NCBI GenBank assembly: GCA_032207245.1
Contig: CM063507.1
Coordinates: forward strand, 95,461,639-95,525,638
Origin: Pardosa pseudoannulata
Lineage: Eukaryota > Arthropoda > Arachnida > Araneae > Lycosidae
Length of the DNA stretch: 64,000 nucleotides
Direction of reading: 5' to 3'
Shown here: in pieces, positions 22,900 through 34,098 of the stretch
Layout: every line of letters begins with the position of its first letter
Numbering within the stretch: position 1 is the first letter of the stretch
Program-made: the position numbers and the translations under genes
The notes under the pieces: generated by a model
Told to the model about the DNA's origin: nothing
What the model saw: the letters and a program-made list of their open reading frames with translations, nothing else
Database searches by the model: none

Positions 22900-23911
22900 C
22901 TATGTCAGCTGTGCCTACCTTATTAAAGATAAAATCAATAGCTACAGACTTCATCCTAAACTCTCCATCTTTTCTGCTGAAGCCTTTGCTATCTTGAAGG
23001 CTTTAGAAGAATTGGTGAATTACAATAGTAAATATTTTATTATCTATACAGACTCCCAAAGTGTTTTAAATTCATTGCAATCAAATAATTGTAATAATCC
23101 TGTTATTTTCAAAATTCTTACTTCAATAACTAACCTTACTTCCATGGGAATCTCGCTAGTTTTTAGCTGGGTTCCCTCTCACGTCGGCATTAAAGGCAAT
23201 GAACTTGTGGACATGGCTACCAAGTCTGCAAGTGACTTTCTGAACACTGGTATTCCTTACCCTGATTTGAAAAATTATATTAAAGATCTTTTGTATGATA
23301 AATGGCAGATCTCCTGAGATAAAATTCCTTCAAATAAACTGCGAGAAATTAAAACAAAGATAACTAATTGGCCCCAACTTTCTTCTAGGAGACATGACGT
23401 AATACTCACTCGTCTACGTGTGGGTCATTGCACACTCACCCATGCCCATCTCTTGCTGGGTGAAGCTCCTCGATAGTGTGCGTATTGCAAGACTCCTTAT
23501 ACAGTCGCACATATTTTAACGTCCTGTGTGAGATTGTTTAAAATAAATGTATATAACATTTTTTGGTAATCCATCTCCTAATCTTAATTTAATTATTGGG
23601 GAAACTCAACATCCAAACTAGTTCCCCTTTCTCCCTCGAACTAGCTTTTATACTGAAATCTGATTTTTGATTGTTTACAATTTTCTAATATTCAAATTTT
23701 AATCATTCAATTTTTTTTGTTAATTTGTATAATAACTCAATTTTTATTGAGTTTTTTTGTTTAATTTTGTATTTTTATTGCTTCTTTAATTCGTTTTTGA
23801 ACCTTTCATTTTTATCTAAATTTTGTCTTTAGTATTTTTCCTCATCTTGTTTGATGCAGTTTGTCCCTAGAGGATTTAGCGCCATTAAACTTTAATCAAC
23901 CAACCAACCAA
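22900..23911 (+). mobile_element. 5'-truncated LINE, subfamily A, with 12-bp target duplication
   Basis: CCTCGGCGCAAC is duplicated at 22888-22899 and 23912-23923. The element starts in the RNase H domain (FSAEAFAILKALEEL, IIYTDSQSVLNSL) and runs through the C-terminal Cys/His region to the 3' UTR and an (AACC)n tail. A stop at about 23316 and later frameshifts make it inactive. The first hairpin arm is mutated (GATGC instead of GGCGC). Confidence 0.94.
22994..23317 (+). pseudogene. LINE RNase H domain fragment
   Basis: An open stretch of 107 codons has the RNase H catalytic aspartate motif YTDSQSVL, the FSWVPSHVGIKGNELVD motif and a typical spacing between them. It is cut by a TGA stop where other copies have a tryptophan codon (QISWD). 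RNase H removes the RNA strand during target-primed reverse transcription. Confidence 0.82.
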
Positions 23912-24155
23912 CCTCGGCGCAACAGCCCCTAGGGGGCCAGGGCCTACGGTGTCAATCTCCGTTTACGAGACCAAGGGTTCTGGAGTGCGAAGAATATGTT
24001 CCGGTTAGGTGGTCAATCTCACGCGGAACCCATTGGTCCTCAGTTCATCTACCCACTGAAGGGATGAAAGGCTGAGTCAACCTTGCCCAGCCAGGGGATC
24101 GAACCGCGGACCTGTGACGTGGGAGCTCGAAGCGCTACACCAACGCCACTGGGCT
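23912..24155 (-). repeat. tRNA-derived SINE, interrupted at its 3' side by a LINE
   Basis: Read on the minus strand, the tRNA-like head is 24154-24085: GCCCAG pairs with CTGGGC at its two ends, an A-box-like TGGCGTTGGTGTAGC follows the first arm, and GGTTCGATCC is a B box. About 160 bp of unrelated body follow. The LINE insertion at CCTCGGCGCAAC splits off the SINE tail, which continues below 22899. Confidence 0.72.
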
Positions 24156-24640
24156 TCACCTTCATTTTTTATCTTTTTGAATTTGATATGCACAATCTGT
24201 AGAAATCGGAATGATGAACCCAAACAGAAGTCTATTGTCGAATGAAACTGTCTTTAATGATGAAACACATCACGATAAATTGAAGGTACACAAAATTAAT
24301 TTAGAATTAGGCTTTAAAACACATGTTTAACACTAAATATTAATGGGTTACACGGAAAAAATGAATAGAATTACGCACACACCGAATAACAAGCTAACAG
24401 CCATCTTTCCGAAACCTTGACAATAAAAACAGTTACATGGTGTTGCCATCTGTTGAAATACAAACAATCGTTAGAACAGAAACTATACAAAATAAAAATA
24501 AAACAACTGATATGAATTATTAAATAATTAAAATTAAATAGTAAGTCTTATGAAGACTGAACACATGTTTACAACTATTCCAATCTGTAGTACAATTTAT
24601 CATAAAGATATAAAAATCTCGTTTATCATACAAATGACAA
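24156..24640. other. Gene-free AT-rich stretch
   Basis: This is probably the 3' continuation of the minus-strand RT remnant below. No coding motif is seen. Confidence 0.5.
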
Positions 24641-25154
24641 TCGAAAATATTATCATCTACTCTCACAGCCAAATCCAAGCAATTTAAATAACCATCTGAT
24701 CTAATTAAGGTTTCCTTCAGGGTAATATTTTTAGGATAAAAATTTAAAAAACAATATCATGATTGTCTCTAAAACCTATAAAAATGTCATCAACGTATCT
24801 ATAAAAATATACATTAAGTAGAAGAGAAGATTTTGTTTCAAATTAATGCAAATTAAAATCCGCTATTGCCTATGAGCAACCACCTCCCTTAGTGACACCA
24901 AAAATTTGATGATAAAATTGTGTGCTATCGTGTAAATAATTTTTAAAAGGAACGAATTTAAGTAAAAGTTTATATTTAGTAATGGATATGAATTCCATCA
25001 TATCATATCTGCCAAAATATTTCGTGGCCACATCAAGCACCACAAATGTATCAATGTTGTTGAACATATCCTCAGTGACAAAACCTTTAAAGTAAGATAA
25101 ATCGGCAATATGTCTATGTTGTAAGGTACTTAAAACACCTACACCAGTATTCAT
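24641..25154 (-). pseudogene. Reverse transcriptase remnant of an unassigned family (RYVDD box)
   Basis: On the minus strand an open frame (25154-24880) ends in FYHQIFGVTKGGGCS. After an in-frame stop it continues with a degenerate IADFNLH, a catalytic box YRYVDDIFIGF (codons at 24803-24786 for YRYVDD), and then CHLYDKRDF. This order (GIP-GxxC-PLLADL, then YxDD, then LYDKRD) resembles a group of RTs common in invertebrate genomes, which is distinct from the LINE and Gypsy RTs elsewhere in this window. At least two stops and one frameshift are present. Family assignment (Penelope-like or other) is uncertain. Confidence 0.6.
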
Positions 25155-25490
25155 TCTTCAAAGGGGGGGGAAACAGTAAAATATACTCTATAGAATTAAA
25201 AGTAAATGCCTTATATTTAAACTAAAACATAATCATATACATTATTTATAGATTAATATATGGCTTAATATATGATAGCACATACTTTATTTGGTTTTGA
25301 TGTTCATCAATATTTTTAAGATGGTATTCCTTGATCAAAATGTTATAAGACCCACGTAACAATCATGAATATTAAGTCTGTTTACCTCCAGGCATTCACA
25401 GGGAAGCAGGGCGGGGCAGGCTGAACGTCGGTGCTGGCGTAAAGGTCTTCACTTTATCGGATGCGGGATTGGACATGTATTGCTGGCCTG
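25155..25490. other. Gene-free stretch
   Basis: It includes a piece related to 12355-12480 (about 25120-25260). No coding is supported. Confidence 0.5.
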
Positions 25491-26178
25491 GTACTCTGGC
25501 TTGCTCACAGGATCTGGATGCACTCGTCCACTCTGACTTCCCAGCGTAGAATCACGTCTCCATACATGACACTAAATAAGAATGTACCTTTTTGGAGTTA
25601 TTTATGAGTTCCTAACGGACAGTGCCCAATTTGAAGGGGTAAGGTTTTCCCATGTTTGAAGTTTTAAGGCTGGGTAAAGGAGACCAATCATATTTATACA
25701 ACTTTCCCGATTCGACGAAAAGAAGTAAGAAGGGATAGAGATGAAAATAATATAAAATAAGAAAGGTCTAGAGGGAAGGGGTGTTCGACAGTCGAGTCGA
25801 GGAGAAAAGTCCGACGGTCAGAGGTCAGAAGTCGAGGAGAGAAGTTCGACTGTTAGAGTTCGGAGGTCGAGAGTTCGACGTCAAGTGTCCAGGACTCGAG
25901 GACAGAGTACGGGGATCAAAGGAGTTGGGCCCAAAAAAGACCTCGACATCTCGCAACGACCAGCAGTTTCCAGCTCATCCTCTTTTCAGAATCACCCCCA
26001 AGTTATTTAAAAGACCTTAGACCAGCAGTGAAACTGGAGTCAACGTTGTCGTCCCATCAATTGAGATAACACGCAAAGTATCTATGTCATTTCACAAGAG
26101 TGTTCGACTGGAGTACCGCTTTGGCACACCATATAGACCCACAAATGTACTGATTTTAAATATTTGAAATTGAGATTA

Positions 26179-26391
26179 GTACTCTCTTTAATATATATAG
26201 ACTATATGTGTTTCTAAATTTTCTACTTATGTGTTTGTTTTTAAATGTTTTTCTTTGGTTTTGGGCATCATTTATTTTTACGGTTTCATCAAAAATTTTT
26301 TAAAATTGTGTTGTTTTTTTGGATTTCTCGTCTTGTTTGGCGCAGTTTGTCCCTTGAGGAATTAGCGCCACTAAATTTCAAACAACCAACC
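26179..26391 (+). mobile_element. Very short LINE 3' end, subfamily A
   Basis: About 210 bp of 3' UTR ending in GGCGCAGTTTGTCCCTTGAGG...AGCGCC and a CAACCAACC tail. ACTCT precedes and follows it, and the related block at 13176 carries a single ACTCT at this point with no insertion. Confidence 0.8.
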
Positions 26392-26997
26392 ACTCTGGCT
26401 TCCGATCTCGATTCCTTTTCCAACTCTTTTTTCACAACTTTACACCTCAGTTCAACTCCCTTTTTTTCTCTTTTCTAGTCACTTCTCAGTGAAATTTTCC
26501 CGCATCTGCATCCCCTTCGGGTATGCAGGTGGGCTCATTAAATGGCCCCTTTGCCTAGCCCCTGTCCTTATATCTCATGGATGCATCCCTGCCTGGGCTA
26601 CAGCGTTACACATGTGCCACTCCATCAGCTATAATTCCTCCGTAGGGGGTCCCCATTAAAACTCGAAGTCCACAGCTGTGTGTGCACGTGTTGACCATCG
26701 TAGGAAAGTCCATCAGTACACTCTAATTTTATCAATAAACTCTGATAACTATGAAGTAGACTGTAATTTTTACTTTATTCACACATCTTCAAAGAAAACT
26801 AATAAACTTCTTGACACTTGGCGTAACATACCGCCCGGCGTTGATATGCAATTTCAATAAAACCGAGTTAAAGAAATACACAATGCAAAATAAGATATGT
26901 TATACAAGAAAATTATAGACAAGATAAAGTAAACAATGAAAAACTCAATACAAGTAACTTATATTTTTACATACACAACTTTCACTTTTCAATTGGC

Positions 26998-27160
26998 AAC
27001 ACTGCTATTTTGGATATTGGTCTCTTATAGATACCATTCTGAGTTTTTATGCTGACGACTCGAACTTTACTGTCCTTTCCAGCAAATGTGTTTGTGCTTC
27101 CCCCTAAAAGCCATCTACAAGTAGGAAGATTGTCCTCTTTAACAATATTTTTAACATATC
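26998..27160 (-). pseudogene. BEL/Pao pol C-terminus (DUF5641-like), cut by a LINE
   Basis: The frame matches the one at 32998-33201: GGSTNTFAGKDSKVRVV and ending KIAVLPIEK. It is cut at 27160 where the LINE starts, inside the EDNLP motif region. Confidence 0.8.
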
Positions 27161-27930
27161 TGAGGAGGAAATTTTAGACGGCCTAAAAGAGCAACATGTT
27201 TGTGGTGTTCGCCGTATCACAATTCGTCGAGATGGGAAGCTGCTTTCCACCAAGCACCTCATCTTGACATTTAACTCTCCATCTTTGCCTTCTCATATAA
27301 CTGCGGGTTATCTCAGATGTCCTGTACGCCCTTACATCCCCAATCCATTGCGCTGCTATCAATGCCAACGTTTTGGACATTCCAAAACGTCGTGTCGTGG
27401 ATCAATTACCTGCCCACGTTGCGCAGAAGTTGGCCACGATGGCATTGACTGCAAATCTAACTTTAAATGTATTAATTGCAAAGGGAGTCATCCTGCATAT
27501 TCGCGACCTTGCCCAAAATGGAATCAAGAAAAAGAAATTCAGGCCATCAAAATAAAAGACAAAATTTCCTATCCAGAAGCTAAAAAAACGTGTCACTGAG
27601 TGCACTCGCAGACCTGGAGTAACTTATGCTGCAGCTGTAAAAGAATGCAGATCAATTAGCACTCAAACTGAGAATAAGACACCTGTCACCAATAGTCCTA
27701 AATCTTCGCGTTCTAATCCTTCTAATTCCGAAAATAAACCACTACAAGTTCAAAATATTTTTGTCCAGAAACCTCTCAATGAGCGCCTCCCTAAAAACAT
27801 GTTACAACCTAAGAGCCAAATATCTAAAGTATCAAAATCTAAAAGTACTAGTGTTCCCTCTAAACAGAAACTATCTAAGGCTAAATTATCAACTACAAAA
27901 CTTAGAGAAAGACTAAAAAAACAATAGTTT
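27161..27930 (+). pseudogene. LINE ORF1 (gag-like, three CCHC zinc knuckles)
   Basis: The frame opens at the LINE 5' junction and carries CYQCQRFGHSKTSC, CPRCAEVGHDGIDC and CINCKGSHPAYSRPC in series. These three zinc knuckles are typical of the RNA-binding ORF1 protein of I/Jockey LINEs. A frameshift near 27590 moves the remaining Ser/Lys-rich part (through about 27925) into another frame. Upstream of the knuckles, GVRRITIRRDGKLLSTKHLILTF fits the end of the RNA-recognition part. The N-terminus is missing. Confidence 0.85.
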
Positions 27931-28137
27931 TAGTGCTTTAGATGATTCCGACGAATTATCTAAAAATTCTTCAAAATGCAAATTATCCAGAAAAGACTTT
28001 TTAAAATGCTGAAGATGACTCCTTAAAAGTGTACCTGACATCTGAAGAAGAAATGGTAACAGAAAACTCGGACTCTGAGGGCATGTGGGTTAATCCCCCT
28101 GCCTGATTTCCAATCCTTTTCTCCTCTGCCTTTTAAT

Positions 28138-29895
28138 ATGGCCCTTCTGTCTTGGAACTGCCATGGCTTTAAATGTCACGTTCCTGACATCAGAGATCTT
28201 GTAAATAAATACCATCCCATTTGTTTTGCTCTCCAAGAGACCCTTCTCGATAGCAATAAACAAGCTAAACTAAAACGTTATAGTACCATCAGAAAAGATC
28301 ACGTAGAAGGGGGTAAGGCTTCTGGTGGTGTTGCCCTTTTCACATCCCATGACTACCCTACCACCACTTTAAACATTAATACGGAACTTCAAGCTGTAGC
28401 TGTGCAGATACACATACATTCTCTAATAACTGTTTGTAATATTTATCTCCCTCCAAATAATAATATCAACCAGACTTCACTTAATAACTTAATTTCACAA
28501 CTTCCAGTTCCTTTCATTATAATAGGTGACCTAAATGGCCACAGTCCATTATGGGGTAGCCCCCGTCTTAATAAACGGGGTCGTAAAATAGAAAAACTTA
28601 TTTCCGACCATGATCTGTGCATTTTCAATAAAAACGAAGTAACATACCTCCATTCTCCCACCAAAACCTTTCATTCAATAGATTTGGCACTCTGTAGTCC
28701 TCAAGTATTTCCTTTTTGGAAATTCAATGTAGATTCCTACCTATACAATAGTGATCATTTTCCCATCATCTTAACGCATAATTTTGGCTCCCATGGCAGT
28801 CAGCGGTTGCCTCGTTACACACTTGGTTCCGCTGATTGGAAAAAATTCCGCACCCTAGCTAATATCTCTCCAGACATGGTCGAAAATAACAATATTGACG
28901 AAGCAGTTAATAATATTTCTAAAACAATAATTTCTGCAGCCGACGCTTCTATTCCAAAATCTTCCTGCCATTCTTATAAGCAAACAAAGCCGTGGTGGAA
29001 CGAAGACTGTAGACAGACTTATAAGGAGAAAAGAAAAGCGTTTTCAGTGTTCAAACGTTATCCGACCACTGAAAACTTTATTACGTATAAAAAGTGCAAA
29101 AGCATTTTCCGTCGCACTTTAAGACGAAGCCAGAGAGATTCGTGGGTTAACTATATTAGCAGTATTTCTTCATCTATTTCCAGTAAAGATTTATGGGCAA
29201 AAGTTAAGCGTTGTTGTGGCGTTTACCCAAATAACCAAATTCACATTTTAAATTATAATAACAACTTAATATCTTCTCCTGCTGATATTGCCAACACAAT
29301 AGCCTCATCGCTAGCTGAAACCTCTTCATCCTCAAATTACTCGCCCTTTTTTATGAAACTCAAAATCCTTGCTGAGAAAAAACCCATAAATTTTAAAACT
29401 AAAGAAAACTTTGATTACAATAGAGATTTTACCATTTATGAATTAAATACAGCTCTACATAATACCCATAAAACTTCTGCTGGTCCTGACAATATCTCTT
29501 ATGAAATGATAAAACATCTTTCCACAAATTCATTGTCCAATCTTTTAACACTTTACAATAGGATCTGGAAAGAACATAGCTTTCCTTCCTCGTGGAGGGA
29601 TGCTGTTGTTATCCCCATTCTGAAACATGATAAAGATCCCACGAATCCTCTCAGTTACCGTCCAATTGCTTTGACGAACTGTCTCTGCAAAATATTTGAA
29701 AAAATGATAAATGTTCGTCTCATGTACTATCTGGAAGAAAATAATTGCCTATCTAATTTTCAGAGTGGTTTCCGTCGTGGAAGAGCCACACTAGACAACT
29801 TGATTGACCTGGAAACCAGAATCCGGAATGCTTTCGTTAAACGAAACCATCTGGTTTCTGTTTTCTGTTTTCTTCGATATCGAAAAAGCATATGA
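28138..29895 (+). pseudogene. LINE ORF2 part 1: APE endonuclease and RT fingers
   Basis: Residues 1-215 are an APE-like endonuclease: LSWNCHG near the N-terminus, FALQETLL, IIGDLNGHSPLWG, IDLALCS and SDHFPI. This domain nicks the target DNA. From about residue 440 the RT begins, with AGPDNISYEMIKHL, the PILKHDKDP and SYRPIALTNCLCKIFEKMI motifs and FQSGFRRGRATLDNL. The frame is lost at 29872 by a 7-bp tandem duplication (TTCTGTT TTCTGTT) just before the first catalytic aspartate. The start codon is supported by the position of the WNC motif. Confidence 0.93.
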
Positions 29896-30835
29896 CCACA
29901 CTTGGCGTTATGGTCTTTTACGGAAACTTAATGATTTAGGGCTGTGTGGAAATATGCCTATTTTCATACAAAATTTCTTAGCATTAAGGACTTTCAAAGT
30001 TCGTATAGGAAATAACTTATCTCGCACTTTTACTCAAGAAGAAGGGGTTCCTCAGGGAAGCGTGTTGAGTGTTACTTTATTTATCGTAGCAATTAATGGG
30101 ATTCTTAATGAGATACCACCCTCTGTAAAGGGGAGTTTATATGTTGACGACCTCCACATCTCCTGTGATGGAGCTGATATGAGATATATAAATAGACAAC
30201 TTCAAACTGCAGTTAACAAAATCAGTAAGTGGGCGAGCGAGAATGGTTTCAGCTTTTCTAGTTCAAAGACATCCTGCGTGCATTTTTGTAAAAAAAGAAG
30301 TCTGCACCCCGACCCTGAAATCCAGTTTCTTGGTAATAATATCACCATTGTAAATGAGGTGAAATTTCTCGGCGTCATCTTTGACAAAAAACTTACTTTT
30401 GCACCTCATATCACAACTTTGCGGAAAAATTGCGAAAGGAAGCTCAACATTCTAAAAGTCCTTTCGAAGACCTACTGGGGAGCTGATCGGACTTCCCTAA
30501 TTAAGATCTATAATGCTCTCATCCGCTCGAAACTGGACTACGGATGTCCTGTATATGGGTCAGCCCGTGTTTCTGTTCTAAAAAAGCTGAATACCATTCA
30601 CCATTCTGCTCTCAGATTATGCTCAGGGGCTTTCAGAACATCTCCTATAGAAAGTCTCTATGTTGACTGCTGTGAGGCTCCTCTGGAATTACGTCGTCAG
30701 GTGCTATGTCTACAGTATTATTTCAGAACATCATTATATGTAAATCATCCATTCATCAGAATACTCTCAATACTTACCTCACACGCCTCTATGATGCTAG
30801 ACCTTCTTGTGTTCTGCCTTTTCAGGGAAGGATAA
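29870..30835 (+). pseudogene. LINE ORF2 part 2: RT palm and thumb
   Basis: The frame continues from the duplication with FFDIEKAYDHTWR (first catalytic Asp), EEGVPQGSVLSVTLF and the catalytic box LYVDDLHIS. The thumb (KTSCVHFCKK, VKFLGVIFDKKLTF) and connection follow. Near 30790-30835 the frame is lost again; the RNase H continues in another frame. Confidence 0.93.
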
Positions 30836-31400
30836 AAGGAATTTTAAGAGATCTTAACTTTGACAATATTGATACTATTCCCACAGATATTAGAATTCAT
30901 CCTTGGTACACTCCTAATTTTACTATTATTAACCCATTTAAGCAATTTGAAAAAAGTTCAACTGCTAATAGCGTATATCAACAAATATTTCAAGATCACA
31001 AACAATACTTTACATCTTACACTCCTGTTTTTACCGATGGCTCCAAATCCACAAATTTTGTTAGCTGTGCATACAGCATCGAAGAAAAGATCAATAGCTA
31101 TAGACTATATTCTAAACTTTCCATATTTTCCGCTGAAGCCTTTGCTATTTTGAAGGCTTTAGAGGAAATGACACACCACAATAGTAAAAATTTCATTATC
31201 TATACCGACTCTCAAAGTGTTTTAAATTCATTAATCTCTCCTAATTGTAATAACCCTATTATTTTCAAAATTCTCACTTTAATAACCAATCTTAATTCCA
31301 TGGGAATCTCGTTAATTTTTAGCTGGGTTCCCTCTCATGTCGGCATAATAGGAAATGAACTTGTGGATTTAGCTGCAAAGTCTGCAGAAAACTATTTAAA
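30790..31400 (+). pseudogene. LINE ORF2 part 3: RNase H domain, truncated by a gap
   Basis: VFTDGSKS (first Asp), FSAEAFAILKALEEM (Glu) and IIYTDSQSVLNSL (second Asp) are the RNase H catalytic motifs in order, followed by FSWVPSHVGIIGNELVD. The frame runs into the N gap. Bases after the gap belong to a different sequence. Confidence 0.93.
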
Positions 31401-31500
31401 NNNNNNNNNNNNNNNNNNNNNNNNNNNNNNNNNNNNNNNNNNNNNNNNNNNNNNNNNNNNNNNNNNNNNNNNNNNNNNNNNNNNNNNNNNNNNNNNNNNN
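31401..31500. other. Assembly gap (100 N)
   Basis: Exactly 100 N bases. It separates the LINE from the second copy of the duplicated block. Confidence 1.
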
Positions 31501-32164
31501 TGGTACTCTGGCTTGCTCACAGGATCTGGATGCACTCGTCCACTCTGACTTCCCAGCGTAGAATCACGTCTCCATACATGACACTAAATAAGAATGTACC
31601 TTTTTGGAGTTATTTATGAGTTCCTAACGGACAGTGCCCAATTTGAAGGGGTAAGGTTTTCCCATGTTTGAAGTTTTAAGGCTGGGTAAAGGAGACCAAT
31701 CATATTTATACAACTTTCCCGATTGGACGAAAAGAAGTAAGAAGGGATAGAGATGAAAATAATATAAAATAAGAAAGGTCTAGAGGGAAGGGGTGTTCGG
31801 CAGTCGAGTCGAGGAGAGAAGTTCGACTGTTAGAGTTCGGAGGTCGAGAGTTCGACGTCAAGTGTCCAGGACTCGAGGACAGAGTACGAGGATCAAAAGA
31901 GTTGGGCCAAAGAAAGACCTCGACATCTCGCAACGACCAGAAGTTTCCAGCTCATCCGCTTTTCAGAATCACCCCAAGTTATTTAGAAGGTCCCAGACCA
32001 GCAGTGAAACTGGAGTCGTCAACGTTGTCGTCCCATCAATTGAGATAACACGCAAAATATCTACGTCATTTCAGAAGAACGTCCGACTGGAGTACCGCTT
32101 TGGCACACCATATAGACCCACAAATATACTGATTTTAAATATTTGAAATTGAGATTAGTACTCT

Positions 32165-32378
32165 CTTTTATATATATAGACTATATGTGTTTCTAAATTT
32201 TCTACTTATGTGTTTGTTTTTAAATGTTTTTCTTTGGTTTTGGGCATCATTTATTTTTACGGTTTCATCAAAAAAATTTTTAAATTGTGTTGTTCTTTTG
32301 GATTTCTCGTCTTGTTTGGCGCAGTTTGTCCCTTGAGGAATTAGCGCCACTAAATTTCAAACAACCAACCACTCTGGC
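32165..32378 (+). mobile_element. Very short LINE 3' end, duplicate of 26179-26391
   Basis: Same 3' UTR, hairpin and CAACCAACC tail at the same place in the duplicated block, so the insertion predates the duplication (or the two are alleles). Confidence 0.8.
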
Positions 32379-32385
32379 TTCCGAT

Positions 32386-32853
32386 CTCGATTCCTTTTCC
32401 AACTCTTTTTTCACAACTTTACACCTCAGTTCAACTCCCTTTTTTTTTCTTTTCTAGTCACTTCTCAGTGAAATTTTCCCCGCATCTGCATCCCCTTCGG
32501 GTATGCAGGTGGCCTCATTAAATGGCCCCTTTGCCTAGCCCCTGTCCTTATATCTCATGGATGCATCCCTGCCTGGGCTTCAGCGTTACACATGTGCCAC
32601 TCCATCAGCTATAATTCCTCCGTAGGGGGTCCCCATTAAAACTCGAAGTCCACAGCTGCGTCTATATTCTTCTTAGAAATTTAGTCCACAGCTGTGTGTG
32701 CACGTGTTGACCATCGTAGGAAAGTCCATCAGTACACTCTAATTTTATCAATAAACTGTGATAACTATGAAGTAGAGTGTAATTTTTACTTTATTCACAC
32801 ATCTTCAAAGAAAACTAATAAACTTCTTGACACTTGGCGTAACATACCGCCCG
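32386..32853 (-). repeat. Probable BEL/Pao LTR segment
   Basis: On the minus strand it starts TGTTACGCCAAGTG at about 32851, with a poly(A) signal AATAAA at about 32796, directly downstream of the pol C-terminus at 32998. A TGTTACG start is usual in BEL LTRs. The other LTR end was not located, and the tentative U5 side contains the LINE insertion. Confidence 0.45.
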
Positions 32854-32997
32854 GCGTTGATATGCAATTTCAATAAAACCGAGTTAAAGAAATACACAAT
32901 GCAAAATAAGATATGTTATACAAGAAAATTATAGACAAGATAAAGTAAACAATGAAAAACTCAATACAAGTAACTTATATTTTTACATACACAACTT

Positions 32998-33290
32998 TCA
33001 CTTTTCAATTGGCAACACTGCTATTTTGGATATTGGTCTCTTATAGATACCATTCTGAGTTTTTATGCTGACGACTCGAACTTTACTGTCCTTTCCAGCA
33101 AATGTGTTTGTGCTTCCCCCTAAAAGCCATCTACAAGTAGGAAGATTGTCCTCTTTAACAATAACCGTGTCCCCAATTTTTAAGTTATTTTTCTGAACCA
33201 TCCATTTGTTTCTTATTTGTGTAATGGTTTATTATCAGGTACGACGACATGTACGTAATCCAAAATTCTGTCGTGCTCTTGAGTACACTG
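32998..33290 (-). pseudogene. BEL/Pao pol C-terminus (DUF5641-like)
   Basis: The C-terminal 67 codons are open: NLKIGDTVIVKEDNLP, then WLLGG, GKDSKVRVVSIKT, and KRPISKIAVLPIE at the end. This is the DUF5641 region that follows the integrase in BEL/Pao pol. Upstream (33202-33290) similarity to the preceding YL-L-xR-KW region is weak and broken by a stop. No catalytic domain is present. Confidence 0.85.
33225..33275 (-). repeat. Short segment shared with the Gypsy LTR at 34145
   Basis: ATTATCAGGTACGACGACAT followed by TAxGxAATCCAAAA occurs both here and at 34146-34190. It is probably an LTR fragment that became joined to the BEL remnant. Confidence 0.55.
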
Positions 33291-33499
33291 ATTGTCTTTT
33301 TTGTTGTGATGTAGTATTTCACATCGTGCTTGGCTCCCTTGCTAGATAAATTCGGTTTTCCTATTCCTGGGTACAGGCGTAGGAGGGCTGAAAATTTCGA
33401 GGCATCATTCAACGTACTAATTCGAAGGTCCTCATTGCAAGACATTACTTCACTGTTGATAGATAATTGAGTGATGCCATCAATCGACGCTTATGGATA

Positions 33500-34098
33500 T
33501 CGATTAGTATTTGGAACTTGCTCCAGTCTGCAGATTTTTGTTTGCCATGAGAGATGAATAGGGTGTAGGGTTATCACTCACCATTGCTAGTTCTGATCGA
33601 GGATTGGTCTTTACTATTTTATCTGCCATGACAGCCTGAGTTTCAAGGGTACCATCACTAACAATTAATATATTTTTAATATCGCATTTTTTTCGAGCCA
33701 CAGAGTCCTAAGGACTTTATCGGAAATGCCTTCCGTACTTCCGAGTGATCGGATCTTACGCAGCAGCATGCTAGGTTTCATGTCGCCAAGTTCTAAGCCC
33801 TAATTAATCGCTTGATACGTTTTGTTTCGCTCTCTTTGAAAGTGCCGAAAAGTTGTACCTTTGCTTTACTGTACTTCTTAGTAGTAGAGTCTTTGATAAT
33901 GTCCCAAATAGTCTCTATATACTTCTGTTCGAGTTGAGCGACGAGACAATTGAAGCGAATCTCTTCCGAGGTAATGCCACTGATTTTAAACTGCGTTTCA
34001 ACTTAATAGAACCACATCTCGGGTTTGTCAACCCAAGAAGGAGGAAGTTTCACACTCACTTTGTTAGCTTCCAGCTTGGCTTCGGTCCAGGGTCACCA
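33500..34098 (-). pseudogene. Gypsy gag remnant with primer-binding-site-like sequence
   Basis: On the minus strand TGGTGACCC (34098-34090) marks a likely primer-binding site. About 15 codons later a gag frame has PPSWVDKPEMWF, then, after a frameshift, NLGDMKPSMLLRKIRSLGS and LRTLW. These match the capsid pattern seen at 8060-8823, so both are the same type of Gypsy. The lower end (33701-33504) is in another frame. Several stops and shifts are present. Confidence 0.7.

Larger units (their letters stand above)
25491..27160. repeat. Direct-duplicated block, first copy
   Basis: It matches 31501-33170 almost base for base, from TGGTACTCTGGC to CTCTTTAACAATA. Differences include a roughly 30-bp extra segment near 25800-25835, a missing 37-bp segment at about 26660 (between two CCACAGCTG repeats) and scattered substitutions. 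It contains an LTR-like region, a LINE 3' end and the end of a BEL pol. The LINE at 27161 starts where the match ends. Confidence 0.92.
27161..31400 (+). mobile_element. Nearly full-length LINE, subfamily A (ORF1, endonuclease, RT, RNase H), ends at a gap
   Basis: The order is ORF1 with three zinc knuckles (27161 to about 27930), an APE-type endonuclease and RT (28138 to about 30835), then RNase H up to the gap at 31401. The 5' end lacks the beginning of ORF1, so it is slightly truncated. The 3' end is lost in the gap. Endonuclease plus RT plus RNase H with a CCHC-bearing ORF1 fits the I/Jockey-group LINEs. At least three frameshifts make the copy inactive. Confidence 0.93.
31501..33170. repeat. 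Direct-duplicated block, second copy
   Basis: It matches 25491-27160 and starts exactly at the gap edge. It continues without interruption past the point where the LINE sits in the first copy, so it represents the LINE-free state at that site. Confidence 0.92.

Noticed and set aside
25781..26020. Arg/Glu-rich plus-strand open frame (also near 31793)
   Set aside because: It follows a GTCGAGGAG-type repetitive, LTR-like sequence and is shortened differently in the two copies of the block.
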